51,036 nt of DNA from Caldilineaceae bacterium (GCA_019637645.1 JAHBVH010000061.1:1-51036); one strand, 5' to 3'; positions 15,808 through 23,607 are shown, counted from the stretch's first letter. Program-made: numbers and translations. Notes: a model not told the origin generated them from the letters alone.

Positions 15808-16239
15808 ATGGAAGTCGTGGAACGATTGATAGAGACCCGACAGGATCAATCCTATTACGAACAGAGTACACTAGTGCCAGCAGGCGTTGATCCCAATCTT
15901 TGCCCTGTGGAAGTGGCTGCGCGCATTATTGGCCAAAAGTGGACGCTACAAATTGTCAAGACATTGCTGGATTATCATTCGCAGCGCTTTTGTGAGTTGC
16001 AGGATGCCCTTGGCGGGGTCAATCCAAGCACATTGAGCAGCCGGTTGAAGATGCTGGAAGATGAAGGGCTCATCCGGCGCGTCCAAGTGAGCGCCATCCC
16101 GCCCCATGTCGAGTACAGCCTGACGGACATGGGCTGCCAACTGGAATATGTAATCCGCGAGATCAGTAAATGGAGCCGCTCATGGCTCTGCACAGCGCAA
16201 CGACTTCAGCAGTGGCATGACGCCAACGAAGAACAGTAG
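15808..16239 (+). CDS. HxlR-family winged-helix transcriptional regulator
   Basis: DNA-binding regulator of the MarR-related HxlR family, often responding to electrophiles, aldehydes or redox state. The 143-residue protein has an unusual 30-residue N-terminal extension. Then comes the family core: CPVEVAARIIGQKWTLQIVK, with the conserved Cys32 at the start of helix 1; RFCELQDALGGVNPSTLSSR as the recognition helix-turn-helix; and LKMLEDEGLIRRV with EYSLTDMG as the wing. AGGCGGTAGGGG precedes the ATG. It lies 11 bases upstream of a metallo-hydrolase of the glyoxalase II type, which fits control of an aldehyde or thiol-stress function. Confidence 0.9.
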   Translation: MEVVERLIETRQDQSYYEQSTLVPAGVDPNLCPVEVAARIIGQKWTLQIVKTLLDYHSQRFCELQDALGGVNPSTLSSRLKMLEDEGLIRRVQVSAIPPHVEYSLTDMGCQLEYVIREISKWSRSWLCTAQRLQQWHDANEEQ

Positions 16240-16250
16240 GGACAAAGGGC

Positions 16251-16898
16251 ATGATCGTCAAAGGCTTAACGGTTGGATTGCTGCAAGAGAATTGCTATAT
16301 TTTGGGCTGCGAAGCAAGTCGCAAGGGGGTCATTATCGATCCTGGCGATAATGCGCGGGGGATTCTGCGGGTTGTCCAACAAGAGGGGTTGACGATTGAA
16401 AAGATCATCAATACCCATGCTCACTTTGATCATGTCTTGGCTGTGAATGCGGTCCGTGCGGCCACGCAAGCGCCTTTCTGCCTGCATCCGGCAGATTTGG
16501 GAGTATTGCGCGACGTGCCAGAGCGGGTCCGCCTTTGGCTCGATTCCGAAGTCGACCCCGTGGCCGAACCGGATGAATTCTTAGAACATGGGCAGGCGAT
16601 CCGTTTTGGCGAATGCGTGCTAGAGGTACGCTTTACCCCCGGCCATGCACCCGGCCATGTCGTCTTTGTTGATCATGCAGGGCGGCAGCTCTTTGGGGGT
16701 GATACGCTTTTCCAAGGCAGTATTGGCCGCTATGATCTGCCAGGGGCCGATGGGCCAACCTTGTTGCGCAGCATCCAACAACAACTTTTTACGCTGCCTG
16801 ATGATTATGTGGTCTACCCGGGCCATGGCCCAGCCACTAGTATTGGGGAAGAACGCGAATTTAATCCCTTTGTTGGTGCTGAAGCGGCGGGCAACTAA
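16251..16898 (+). CDS. Metallo-beta-lactamase fold hydrolase, glyoxalase II-like
   Basis: Di-metal hydrolase, most similar to the short glyoxalase II-like/thioesterase group (about 210 residues). Metal ligands are visible: THAHFDH (His56, His58, Asp60, His61), the His of PGHAPGH, the Asp of GGDTLFQGSIGRYDL, and the His of VYPGHGP followed by TSIGEE. The N-terminal LTVGLLQENCYILG and IIDPGD are standard for the group. The substrate is probably a thioester such as S-lactoylglutathione-like adducts or persulfide (the ETHE1 branch), which cannot be settled here. Close spacing with the HxlR gene and with the DUF952 gene suggests one transcript. Confidence 0.88.
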   Translation: MIVKGLTVGLLQENCYILGCEASRKGVIIDPGDNARGILRVVQQEGLTIEKIINTHAHFDHVLAVNAVRAATQAPFCLHPADLGVLRDVPERVRLWLDSEVDPVAEPDEFLEHGQAIRFGECVLEVRFTPGHAPGHVVFVDHAGRQLFGGDTLFQGSIGRYDLPGADGPTLLRSIQQQLFTLPDDYVVYPGHGPATSIGEEREFNPFVGAEAAGN

Positions 16899-16902
16899 CG
16901 CC

Positions 16903-17238
16903 ATGCTCATCTACCACATGACGCCAGCGCAGAGCTGGCATACGCACCCACCAGCCACCCCCTATAGCGCGGATAGTTTGGCGACGGAGGGGTTTATTCA
17001 CTGTACGCGCGAACCCGAACGACTTTTGGTGGTGGCTAACCGTTTTTACCGCCAGCAACCGGGCGATTTTGTGATCCTATGTGTGGAGACCGAACAGCTC
17101 CAAGCCGAAGTACGCTGGGAATTGGCGGATGGGCATCTCTTTCCCCATATTTATGGACCGATTACGCCAGCCGCCATTATGAAAGTGATTCCGTTTCCCA
17201 GGAATCCAAATGGCGAATTTTTAACGTTCTATGGATAG
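16903..17238 (+). CDS. DUF952 family protein
   Basis: Small cytoplasmic protein of 111 residues from the ATG at 16903, five bases after the upstream stop. Family marks: IYHMTPAQSW at the start, SLATEGFIHCTREPE with the conserved His/Cys, FYRQQPGDFVILCVETEQL, and DGHLFPHIYGPI near the end. DUF952 proteins have a compact fold related to ADP-ribosyltransferase-like/RNA phosphotransferase folds, but no established activity. The longer frame extending into the upstream gene is not used because the family starts here. Function unknown; linked to the HxlR and glyoxalase-like genes. Confidence 0.85.
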   Translation: MLIYHMTPAQSWHTHPPATPYSADSLATEGFIHCTREPERLLVVANRFYRQQPGDFVILCVETEQLQAEVRWELADGHLFPHIYGPITPAAIMKVIPFPRNPNGEFLTFYG

Positions 17239-17267
17239 ACAGGGTAAACTATAGGATTTCGCGATCT

Positions 17268-17627
17268 ATGTCGATGCTTTCTGAAGGGTTTCCTGGTTGG
17301 TTTCGTTCTAAAGAGAACCAACCAACTGATGAGCAGGCACAACAGCGCACAACGAGCAGACCGGGGACCACGACGGGCGGTAAGATTGACCAAGAACCGG
17401 TCGTAGTTTGGGTAGCCGCCAATGTAATGGAAGCCCAAATTGTGAAAGGCCGCTTAGAGAGCGAAGGGATTCCGGCAATTATCCGCGGCGAGACACTAGG
17501 GGCAATCTATGGATTGACCACAGGCACCTTGGCCGAAAGCGCGGTTTTAGTACCGGCAGCATTGGCCGAGAAAGCCGAAGCACTGCTCCAAGAGAGCACC
17601 GTGTGGGAAAACGACGAGAGCGAATAA
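17268..17627 (+). CDS. DUF2007-type putative signal-transducing protein
   Basis: 119 residues from the ATG at 17268. A polar, disordered N-terminal stretch (about 1-40, Gln/Thr/Gly-rich) is followed by the DUF2007 domain: VVVWVAANVMEAQIVKGRLE, SEGIPAIIRGETLGAIYGL and AVLVPAALAEKAEALL, a ferredoxin-like beta-alpha-beta unit. The family is described as a putative prokaryotic signal-transducing domain without proven ligand. An AGGA about 12 bases upstream is a weak ribosome site. It precedes ccmE by 95 bases on the same strand. Confidence 0.75.
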   Translation: MSMLSEGFPGWFRSKENQPTDEQAQQRTTSRPGTTTGGKIDQEPVVVWVAANVMEAQIVKGRLESEGIPAIIRGETLGAIYGLTTGTLAESAVLVPAALAEKAEALLQESTVWENDESE

Positions 17628-17722
17628 CCAGCAGCCCATGACAATGATGTCCGTTGGCCGCTCGGCCCGCATACCAGCCGTTTGGCCGTGGCACGACAGC
17701 TGCAATCAGGAGAGAACTAAGG

Positions 17723-18211
17723 ATGGCACAGGAAGTATATCGACCAACAATTCCAGCAGACTTACACGAAAAGAGCGCCACGAAGTATAATCATAAATTC
17801 CTGGTGGGCGGGGCGTTGATTCTGCTCTTCGTTGGCTATTTAGGCTACCAAATCGTACGCGCCACCCAGACCACCGGCGCTTATTATATGACGGTCGCTG
17901 AGCTTTACGACCAAGGGCCCCAGATCGTTGGGGAGCGGATTCGCGTTAACGGCAATGTTGTCGAGGGCAGCGAAGATTGGGACGCCGAGAATGTGACCCT
18001 GCGCTTCTCCATCCAAGATGAAAGTGGCGAAGCGCTCCCGATCGTCTTTTTCGGCCCTCGCCCGGATAACTTTCAACGCGCCGCTTCCGCCATTGTGGAA
18101 GGGGAATTGAAACCGGACGGGACCTTTGAAGCAGAAACGTTACTACTCAAGTGCCCTAGTCGCTATGAGGAAGAGCCGGAAGAAGAAATCTTCATTAGAG
18201 CCACCCATTAA
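17723..18211 (+). CDS. ccmE: Cytochrome c maturation heme chaperone CcmE, Cys type
   Basis: Periplasm-facing heme chaperone of System I, which carries heme from CcmC to the ligation complex. 162 residues; AGGAG and a second AAGG precede the ATG at 17723. One N-terminal anchor (FLVGGALILLFVGYLGYQIV, about 26-45) is followed by the OB-fold domain: TVAELYDQGPQIVGERIRV, GNVVEGSEDWDAENVTLRF, LPIVFFGPRPDNF and AIVEGELKPDGTF. The heme-attachment loop reads LLLKCPSRYEE, so the residue at the covalent heme position is Cys144 with Tyr148 (CxxxY), not the His of HxxxY. This variant is known from other lineages such as Desulfovibrio and archaea. It is followed by a terminator, then ccmABCD. Confidence 0.93.
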   Translation: MAQEVYRPTIPADLHEKSATKYNHKFLVGGALILLFVGYLGYQIVRATQTTGAYYMTVAELYDQGPQIVGERIRVNGNVVEGSEDWDAENVTLRFSIQDESGEALPIVFFGPRPDNFQRAASAIVEGELKPDGTFEAETLLLKCPSRYEEEPEEEIFIRATH

Positions 18212-18330
18212 TGGCTGCCGAGCAGGGTGTTGTGAGCAGGCGACAACAGAATCGGCCTAGTCGTACTCTTTCGGCTAAGTCATTGTAGCGCGTTGGCAGC
18301 GATGGCTGACCCAAGGTTGCTCAATCATAG

Positions 18331-18374
18331 GCAACAAACCGGGCCTGCATCCAGCAGCCGGTTTGTTGCTTTTT
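18331..18374 (+). terminator. Intrinsic terminator between ccmE and ccmA
   Basis: GCAACAAACCGG (18331-18342) pairs perfectly with CCGGTTTGTTGC (18358-18369), followed by TTTTT (18370-18374). It isolates ccmE from ccmA and shows that the ccmA start must lie downstream of it. Confidence 0.85.
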
Positions 18375-18442
18375 ATCCACTAATCATTAGAAGTTGCTTA
18401 GAGTTTATAGAAACACGAACACGCTTCTCGACGCGAATCACT

Positions 18443-19165
18443 GTGACAAAACCAAATCCGCCGCTGATCGGCGTTCACAATTTGTACAAACGGTATGGCG
18501 CTAAATCGATCCTGAAAGGCGTCAACTTAGCCATTGGCGAAGGCGAAGTGGTTGCCTTGCTAGGGGCTAATGGGGCAGGTAAGAGTACACTACTGCGCAT
18601 TATCGCAGGCTTGCTCAAGGCGGATCGGGGTGATATTCTCCTCAGCGGCGTCCCCATACAGAAAGCTAGTACGGAACTACGTCGTTATATTGGCTTTGTC
18701 AGCCATGCACCGCTGCTCTATGAGCACCTGAGTGGATTGGAAAATCTTACCTTCTTTGCCGAGCTCTATGATCTCCAACAGCATACAGAACGCATTGAAG
18801 CGACACTCCAAGCCGTTGACCTTTGGCGACGCCGTCACGATTTGGTGCGTACCTACAGCCGCGGGATGCAGCAACGGCTGGCGATTGCGCGCGCCATTCT
18901 ACACGATCCGCCCGTTCTGCTATTAGATGAGCCGGATACTGGTTTGGATCAACAAAGCTCACATATGTTACAGAGCATGTTGGCACAACTCAGTGACAAG
19001 CGCCGCGCTATCCTGTTTTCTACTCATAATTTGGACCGAGCACTGACTTGGGCCAATTCGGTGGCCATGCTGATCCGTGGTACAATCACCGATCATGCGT
19101 CAACGACGATTTTGGAGAGTGACGCACTGGGACAATTACATATCGCGGCAGGTGTCAAAGAATGA
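18443..19165 (+). CDS. ccmA: Heme exporter ATPase CcmA
   Basis: ABC transporter ATP-binding subunit of the CcmABCD complex, which releases holo-CcmE from CcmC. The GTG at 18443 is preferred: it gives the usual start (TKPNPPLIGVHNLYKRYG), and in-frame ATGs further upstream fall before the terminator at 18331-18374. 240 residues. Motifs: Walker A GANGAGKST, Q-loop-equivalent IGFVSHAPLLYEHLSG (typical CcmA with His), signature TYSRGMQQRLAIAR, Walker B VLLLDEPDTGLD, switch STHNLD. No clear ribosome site precedes the GTG. The stop overlaps the ccmB start (ATGA). Confidence 0.92.
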   Translation: MTKPNPPLIGVHNLYKRYGAKSILKGVNLAIGEGEVVALLGANGAGKSTLLRIIAGLLKADRGDILLSGVPIQKASTELRRYIGFVSHAPLLYEHLSGLENLTFFAELYDLQQHTERIEATLQAVDLWRRRHDLVRTYSRGMQQRLAIARAILHDPPVLLLDEPDTGLDQQSSHMLQSMLAQLSDKRRAILFSTHNLDRALTWANSVAMLIRGTITDHASTTILESDALGQLHIAAGVKE

Positions 19166-19989
19166 GCATATCGCTGCCCACCGCTGCCACGGCAGAAGCA
19201 GCAACGGAAACAAATAGAACAAAGAGCGCCTTGCACGCAACAACGCCATTGGCCTTACCAGCCGTGCAACGACTGGTGACCCTCCCGGTTGTGATGCGCA
19301 CCGAATCCAGCTTTGGGCGCTACTGGCGGAAGGTTGGGCTGATCATGGCCAAGGATCTGCGGATCGAATGGCGCGCCAAAGAAATTATCGTGATCATGAT
19401 CGCGTTTAGTGCGTTGGCCGTGATCATCTTTGGGATGGCCTTTGATCTGCGCGTGCCACGGGCAACGATGGTTGCACCCGGTGTGTTATGGGGCGTCCTA
19501 CTCTTTAGCGGCACGCTGGGGCTCAACCGCAGTTTCAGCACCGAAGCCGATCAGCAGACGCTGACAGCGTTGCTGTTGGCTCCCCTGGAACGCAGTGCGC
19601 TCTATGTTGGCAAAGTCGGTGCAAATCTGCTCTTTATGCTGACCATGCTGGTGGTCTTGATACCGACCCTGCTCTTTATTTTTGATGTCAATCTGTTTCA
19701 GCCTTGGATCTTGATAGCGCTCTTGATGGGCGCGCTTGGCTATGTGGGCGTGGGCACCCTCTTTGCCGCGCTCACGGCCAGCATCCGTGCCCGCGAGAGT
19801 CTGCTGCCGATTTTGTTGTTGCCGGTCATGGCTCCGGTCTTTATGGCCGGGCTTAAAATAACCGAAAGCACACTCGACGGGCGCGATTGGACGCACTTTC
19901 AGCATTGGTTAGGCATGCTGTTGGCCTTTGACCTTCTCTTCCTAACCACTGCCTTTTTGGTCTTTGATCTGATTTGGGAGGATCTGTAG
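19162..19989 (+). CDS. ccmB: Heme exporter permease CcmB
   Basis: Membrane subunit of CcmABCD. 275 residues, longer than typical (about 220) because of a roughly 55-residue polar Thr/Ala-rich N-terminal extension. The core begins at FGRYWRKVGLIMAKDLRIEW, then six hydrophobic segments: IVIMIAFSALAVIIFGMAFD, MVAPGVLWGVLLFSGTLGL, LLFMLTMLVVLIPTLLFIF, ILIALLMGALGYVGVGTLFA, LLPILLLPVMAPVFMAG and LLAFDLLFLTTAFLVFDLIW. The EADQQTLTALLLAPLERSALY loop is conserved in the family. An alternative start at an internal ATG (MRTESSFG) would remove the extension, but the ATGA overlap with ccmA favours the long form. Confidence 0.92.
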   Translation: MSISLPTAATAEAATETNRTKSALHATTPLALPAVQRLVTLPVVMRTESSFGRYWRKVGLIMAKDLRIEWRAKEIIVIMIAFSALAVIIFGMAFDLRVPRATMVAPGVLWGVLLFSGTLGLNRSFSTEADQQTLTALLLAPLERSALYVGKVGANLLFMLTMLVVLIPTLLFIFDVNLFQPWILIALLMGALGYVGVGTLFAALTASIRARESLLPILLLPVMAPVFMAGLKITESTLDGRDWTHFQHWLGMLLAFDLLFLTTAFLVFDLIWEDL

Positions 19990-19998
19990 GGATTGCGT

Positions 19999-20754
19999 AT
20001 GAGCACTAGTACACTCACAGCAACCACAACTTCAGCGGGCAACCGCCGCCAAAGCCACCATATCAGCTGGCTGGTGCTGGGTATCGCGACGGCGTTGGCG
20101 ATGGCCGCGGTCATGGCCGCGGCTTTGCTCTATGCCAAGCCAGCGGTCAATCTCGCGGGCGATGAGCAAGCTGCCCAGCGTATTTTTTATCTGCACATGG
20201 GCTCGGTCATCGGCGCGTTAGTGGCGTTTCTCATGTCTGTCGTTGGGAGTCTCGTCTATTTGATCAAACGCGATCTGGATTGGGATCGGGTGGCCCAAGC
20301 CAGCGTCGAGATCGGCATTGTCTTTGGCCTTAGCCTGACTCTGGCTGGCTCGATCTGGTCTAAGCCCACCTGGAACACCTATTGGACCTGGGACCCACGC
20401 CTCACGACGACGACCTTAACCATCTTAATCTACATTGCCTATTTGCTCTTTCGCCATGGGATTGATAGTCGGCGTACCCGCGCCCAGTTTAGTAGCATCT
20501 ATGCCCTCTTTGCCTTTTTGAGCGTGCCGCTCACCTATTACAGCGCACGCTGGTTTCGCTCGATCCACCCAGTTGTTTTTAATGGGGCAAACCCCGACGC
20601 CCAAGGGTCTTTCAATATTGGTGCGACCATGACCCAAACGCTTTGGATGGCGACCATCGGTTATTGTTTCTTATTTAGCGCCTTGTTGATCTTTCGCTGG
20701 CGTCAATTGCGCATGGAAGATCGGATTGCCGCCCTGCGCGAGGAGGTAGAGTAG
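19999..20754 (+). CDS. ccmC: Heme lyase/handling protein CcmC
   Basis: Membrane protein that presents heme to CcmE. The ATG at 19999 follows AGGGA at a spacing of six. 251 residues, six transmembrane segments. The WWD-type extracytoplasmic loop is recognisable as SIWSKPTWNTYWTWDPRLTT, diverged from the usual WGxWWxWDxRLT but keeping WxWDPRLT. The two heme-ligand His regions are FYLHMGSV and FRSIHPVV. The protein ends with a short helical cytoplasmic tail and runs into ccmD one base later. Confidence 0.93.
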   Translation: MSTSTLTATTTSAGNRRQSHHISWLVLGIATALAMAAVMAAALLYAKPAVNLAGDEQAAQRIFYLHMGSVIGALVAFLMSVVGSLVYLIKRDLDWDRVAQASVEIGIVFGLSLTLAGSIWSKPTWNTYWTWDPRLTTTTLTILIYIAYLLFRHGIDSRRTRAQFSSIYALFAFLSVPLTYYSARWFRSIHPVVFNGANPDAQGSFNIGATMTQTLWMATIGYCFLFSALLIFRWRQLRMEDRIAALREEVE

Positions 20755-20755
20755 G

Positions 20756-20896
20756 ATGGTTTATTTAGCGGCGGCCTTTATTGGGCTTTGGCTATTGGTA
20801 ACGCTCTATGTGGTTTATCTCGGCCAACGCCAAGGTCAATTAGAGCAGGAATTGCGCACGCTCGAAGAAGCTGTGGGCGAGCGCGAGCGTCAGTAG
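20756..20896 (+). CDS. ccmD: CcmD-like small membrane protein
   Basis: A 46-residue gene one base after the ccmC stop, with GAGGTAGAGTAGG before its ATG. The product has one N-terminal transmembrane helix (LAAAFIGLWLLVTLYVVYL) followed by a charged, heptad-like cytoplasmic tail (RQGQLEQELRTLEEAVGERE). This is the size, topology and genomic position of CcmD, which is needed for release of holo-CcmE from the CcmABC complex. CcmD sequences are poorly conserved, so the call rests on position plus architecture. Confidence 0.85.
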   Translation: MVYLAAAFIGLWLLVTLYVVYLGQRQGQLEQELRTLEEAVGERERQ

Positions 20897-20982
20897 TAGC
20901 CTAGCTTTTGCAGCCAACTAACGCCCCAGAATGGAGCTATCGTTGCGGCGGCAAAAGCGGCTGTTGATCGGGAGAGTAGGGT

Positions 20983-21927
20983 ATGACTGAAATGGCTCAA
21001 CCAGACGCCAGTGTGACCTTGTCACCAGCGCCACAGGGTGCGCATGTCCAACCACAGAACCGGCTTGTCGTCTTTTTGCATGCCTTGGCATTTGTGGTGG
21101 GATTTTCCATTGTTTTTATCTTCTTGGGCGTTGTCGCTGGCTTGCTGGGCTTTGGCATGGAGCAGAATTTTCGTCAGCTGATCCCCATACTCCAACGGCT
21201 GGGGGCAGTTCTGCTAGTTCTCTTTGCATTGACCACGCTGGGCGTCTTTCGCTGGTTGGCCCAGAAGATCCGGCAAGATGGGCAACTCCAGCAAAATCCA
21301 GCGGCGGTTGCGCTGCTCCATATCTTTGATTTTTTCGATACGTTGCTCTACACCGAACGCCGGGTGACCCAAATGCATACGGTGAATCGCAATTGGGGCT
21401 ACCTGAGCAGTATCCTCTTGGGGATGAGTTTCAGTGCTGGTTGGCTACCCTGCATTGGCCCCATTCTCTCGAGTATCTTTGTATTGGCAAGTAGTAGTAG
21501 TACGGTTGCGCAAGGGGCCGCCTTGTTGGCGGTCTATAGTCTGGGCCTGGGAATGCCCTTTCTGATCGCTGGGGCAGCCTTTAGCCGGGTAACGCGTTGG
21601 CTACGCCGGCTCAACCGTTATGCCAACATCATTAGCCTCGTCAGCGGTCTTTTTCTGTTGTACGTCGCCTATTTACTCTGGGGTGGTGCGCTAGCCACCT
21701 TGACCACCCAGTTAAACTTTCTCAATCTCTGGGTCTTTGCCATTGAAGATTGGGTAACGGTGACCTCAGGCACCGGCGGCGATATCATGAGCCTAAGCTT
21801 TGCTGCCGCCGCGCCGCTCGCCTTTATCGCAGGCTTTATCAGCTTTATCAGCCCGTGCGTGCTGCCCTTGGTCCCAGCCTATATTGGCTATTTAAGCAGT
21901 GCTGCGGTCGGCAGTGGAAAAGCCTAA
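20983..21927 (+). CDS. CcdA-type thiol-disulfide transporter with permuted transmembrane order
   Basis: DsbD/CcdA-family membrane protein that would pass reducing equivalents outward to keep apocytochrome c thiols reduced. GGGAGAGTAGGGT precedes the ATG. Canonical CcdA opens with the SPCVLPLVPAY helix and carries the PCIGP helix mid-protein. Here the order is reversed. Residues 27-58 are the second canonical helix (VVFLHALAFVVGFSIVFIFL). The Cys157 motif GWLPCIGPILSS lies mid-protein and the fifth and sixth helices follow. The expected first helix (FIAGFISFISPCVLPLVPAY, Cys292) is the last one, ending six residues after the GSG linker. An internal Met269 (MSLSFAAAAPLAF) looks like a fossil start. 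Both redox cysteines are kept. It follows ccmD by 86 bases. Confidence 0.85.
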   Translation: MTEMAQPDASVTLSPAPQGAHVQPQNRLVVFLHALAFVVGFSIVFIFLGVVAGLLGFGMEQNFRQLIPILQRLGAVLLVLFALTTLGVFRWLAQKIRQDGQLQQNPAAVALLHIFDFFDTLLYTERRVTQMHTVNRNWGYLSSILLGMSFSAGWLPCIGPILSSIFVLASSSSTVAQGAALLAVYSLGLGMPFLIAGAAFSRVTRWLRRLNRYANIISLVSGLFLLYVAYLLWGGALATLTTQLNFLNLWVFAIEDWVTVTSGTGGDIMSLSFAAAAPLAFIAGFISFISPCVLPLVPAYIGYLSSAAVGSGKA

Positions 21928-21930
21928 GAG

Positions 21931-21989
21931 ACGGTTTGAAAAGAGTCCTTTTACACCTGTCAGGTGTAAAGACAGCCTTTTCCAATCGT
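21931..21989. repeat. Dispersed palindrome (copy 1), 3' end of the CcdA gene
   Basis: Starts three bases after the stop codon. Outer arms ACGGTTTGAAAAG/CTTTTCCAATCGT (11 of 13 paired) enclose a perfect inner hairpin TTTACACCTG-T-CAGGTGTAAA (21950-21970). It resembles the palindromes at 31611, 38275, 46710 and 49688 and may serve as terminator. Confidence 0.7.
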
Positions 21990-22039
21990 CGCTAACCGTG
22001 GTCATACCGTTCAGCGTCGCTTACTGATACCAACTTTTC

Positions 22040-22345
22040 ATGCAAGTCATTTTATATAGTAAACCAGATTGTCCTCTGTGTGAAGATGTCAAGGCGGATC
22101 TGCTCTCGATCCAGGTGCAACTTGACTTCACCCTCTTTGAACGCAATATCGAAGAAGATCCCGAATTGTTTGCACGCTTCCGCTACCTGATTCCCGTGGT
22201 CGATATTGAACATCACGCGTTGCTCTATCCACCACATACATGGCACGCGATCTACACAGCGCTCCGCACGGCCCAGCAGCGCGACCAAGCGCATCGGGCG
22301 CAGCAACAAGCGACGCCGTCGCGCGGAAAAGGGCAGAACGAATGA
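22040..22345 (+). CDS. DUF836/glutaredoxin-like thioredoxin-fold protein
   Basis: Thioredoxin-fold thiol oxidoreductase of the DUF836 group: VILYSKPDCPLCEDVK has the N-terminal CxxC (CPLC), followed by FTLFERNIEEDPELFARFRY, and the cis-Pro motif LIPVVDIEHHALLYPP. About 80 residues of fold plus a Gln/Arg-rich tail. The position between a CcdA-type transporter and the DUF2085 gene suggests a role in thiol redox, though it lacks a signal peptide and would act in the cytoplasm. Its stop overlaps the next start (ATGA). Confidence 0.85.
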   Translation: MQVILYSKPDCPLCEDVKADLLSIQVQLDFTLFERNIEEDPELFARFRYLIPVVDIEHHALLYPPHTWHAIYTALRTAQQRDQAHRAQQQATPSRGKGQNE

Positions 22346-23034
22346 CCACGCCAACGACAGACACCCTCTCGCCAACACCGCCACCACCAACACCGCCGCC
22401 CACGCCACCACGCAGCCGCTTGGTCGTAGTGGTCGATGGCTTGATTCAGGGGATTGCGCGCCATTGGCTAGCCATCTTTAATGGGGCATGGGGTCTCTAC
22501 CTCTTTTTTCCCCTGGTCGCGCCGGTGCTCATGGCATTGGGTTGGTATACCCCGGCGCGCCTTATCTACGCGCTCTACTCGTTTACCTGTCACCAACTAC
22601 CCGACCATAGCTACTTTCTCTTTGGGGCCGATCCTGTTCCGTTGATCCCAACGCTAGAAGCCGGTGGCATGGCCCCCCATTTGGATCTGGTACAGCGCCG
22701 TCAATTTATTGGGAACGAAGCCCTCGGGTTTAAGGTCGCCATCTGTCAGCGCGATCTCGCCATTTACGCGGCGGTATTCCTGGCTGGCTTAACCTACGCG
22801 TTCCTACGCCCGCGGCTGCGCCAATTGCGGTTGTGGGTTTATCTCATTTTGGTGCTGCCCATTGCCATCGATGGGTTAACCCAATTGGTTGGGCTACGCG
22901 AAAGTAATTGGGAACTACGGACGCTCACGGGTGCGCTCTTTGGGGCGGCGTCGGTTTGGTTTGCCTATCCCTATGTCGATGATGCCATGCAAGAGGTGTT
23001 AACGACCATCCCACCCCATCGGTCAACATTGTAA
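22342..23034 (+). CDS. DUF2085 family membrane protein
   Basis: 230 residues from the ATG overlapping the DUF836 stop. A Thr/Pro-rich N-terminus (PTPPPPTPPPTPP) precedes four hydrophobic segments. DUF2085 marks: YALYSFTCHQLPDHSYFLFG with the conserved Cys-His, KVAICQRDLAIYAAVFLAG with the second conserved Cys and Arg-Asp, LPIAIDGLTQLVGLRESNWELRTLTGALFG. The conserved Cys/His residues on the membrane surface suggest metal or cofactor handling, but no function is established. Translationally coupled to the DUF836 gene. Confidence 0.88.
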   Translation: MTTPTTDTLSPTPPPPTPPPTPPRSRLVVVVDGLIQGIARHWLAIFNGAWGLYLFFPLVAPVLMALGWYTPARLIYALYSFTCHQLPDHSYFLFGADPVPLIPTLEAGGMAPHLDLVQRRQFIGNEALGFKVAICQRDLAIYAAVFLAGLTYAFLRPRLRQLRLWVYLILVLPIAIDGLTQLVGLRESNWELRTLTGALFGAASVWFAYPYVDDAMQEVLTTIPPHRSTL

Positions 23035-23098
23035 CGCAATTTATCTCGGCTGCGCGAAGTGGCCCCCAAAGGGAAATGCCCCCTACGCCTCCGCCAAT

Positions 23099-23127
23099 TC
23101 GACAAAAACACCGGGGCGCGGTATACT
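23099..23127 (+). promoter_or_regulatory. Probable rpsT promoter
   Basis: TCGACA (23099-23104) and TATACT (23122-23127) with a 17-base spacer. Start near 23134 would give a leader of about 180 bases before rpsT, consistent with possible autoregulation by S20 in the leader. The region holds a repeated GGCAAAGTG-type pattern, but no defined binding site was recognised. Confidence 0.55.
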
Positions 23128-23313
23128 ATTCGCTTGTGAATGAAGCCCGGCAAAGTGCTGGGCAAAGTGTTGGTTTGGGATTGCTTTGTACACACCACCA
23201 CACGGTTGCTCAGATCACTTGACTTGGATCAACGAGGGCGCTGTGGTGTTTCTGGATAAATAATGATCGTCTGTTTGTGAAAATTAATTTTGAAATGATA
23301 GAGGATACCAAGC

Positions 23314-23583
23314 ATGGCAAATATTAAATCAGCCGAGAAGCGCAACCGGCAGGCACCGAAACGCACTGCCCGCAATCGTATTGTACGCGGCAGCACCCGC
23401 ACCGCCATCAAGAAGGCGCGCACCGCCATTGAAAGCAATGACGCCACTTCGGTTGAAGCCGTCAAGAGCGCCATTCAAACGCTGGATCGCGCGGCAACCA
23501 AGGGCGTTATCCACAAGAATAACGCTGCCCGCCGCAAGAGCCGTCTGATGCAAGCGCTCAATAAGTTGCAAGCCGCGGCCTAA
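23314..23583 (+). CDS. rpsT: 30S ribosomal protein S20
   Basis: Primary 16S rRNA-binding protein of the small subunit. 89 residues, standard length. It starts MANIKSAEKRNRQAPKRTAR, is highly basic, with KKARTAIESNDATSVEAVKS and the conserved KGVIHKNNAARRKSRLM near the end. AGAGGA lies ten bases before the ATG. A monocistronic unit with its own promoter and strong terminator. Confidence 0.97.
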   Translation: MANIKSAEKRNRQAPKRTARNRIVRGSTRTAIKKARTAIESNDATSVEAVKSAIQTLDRAATKGVIHKNNAARRKSRLMQALNKLQAAA

Positions 23584-23607
23584 CGCACCACAGGCAGAGC
23601 AAAATCA

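Noticed and set aside
18293..18442. ATG-initiated N-terminal extension of CcmA
   Set aside because: The ATGs at 18293 and 18302 lie upstream of an intrinsic terminator at 18331-18374, and the extension has no CcmA similarity; the GTG at 18443 is used.
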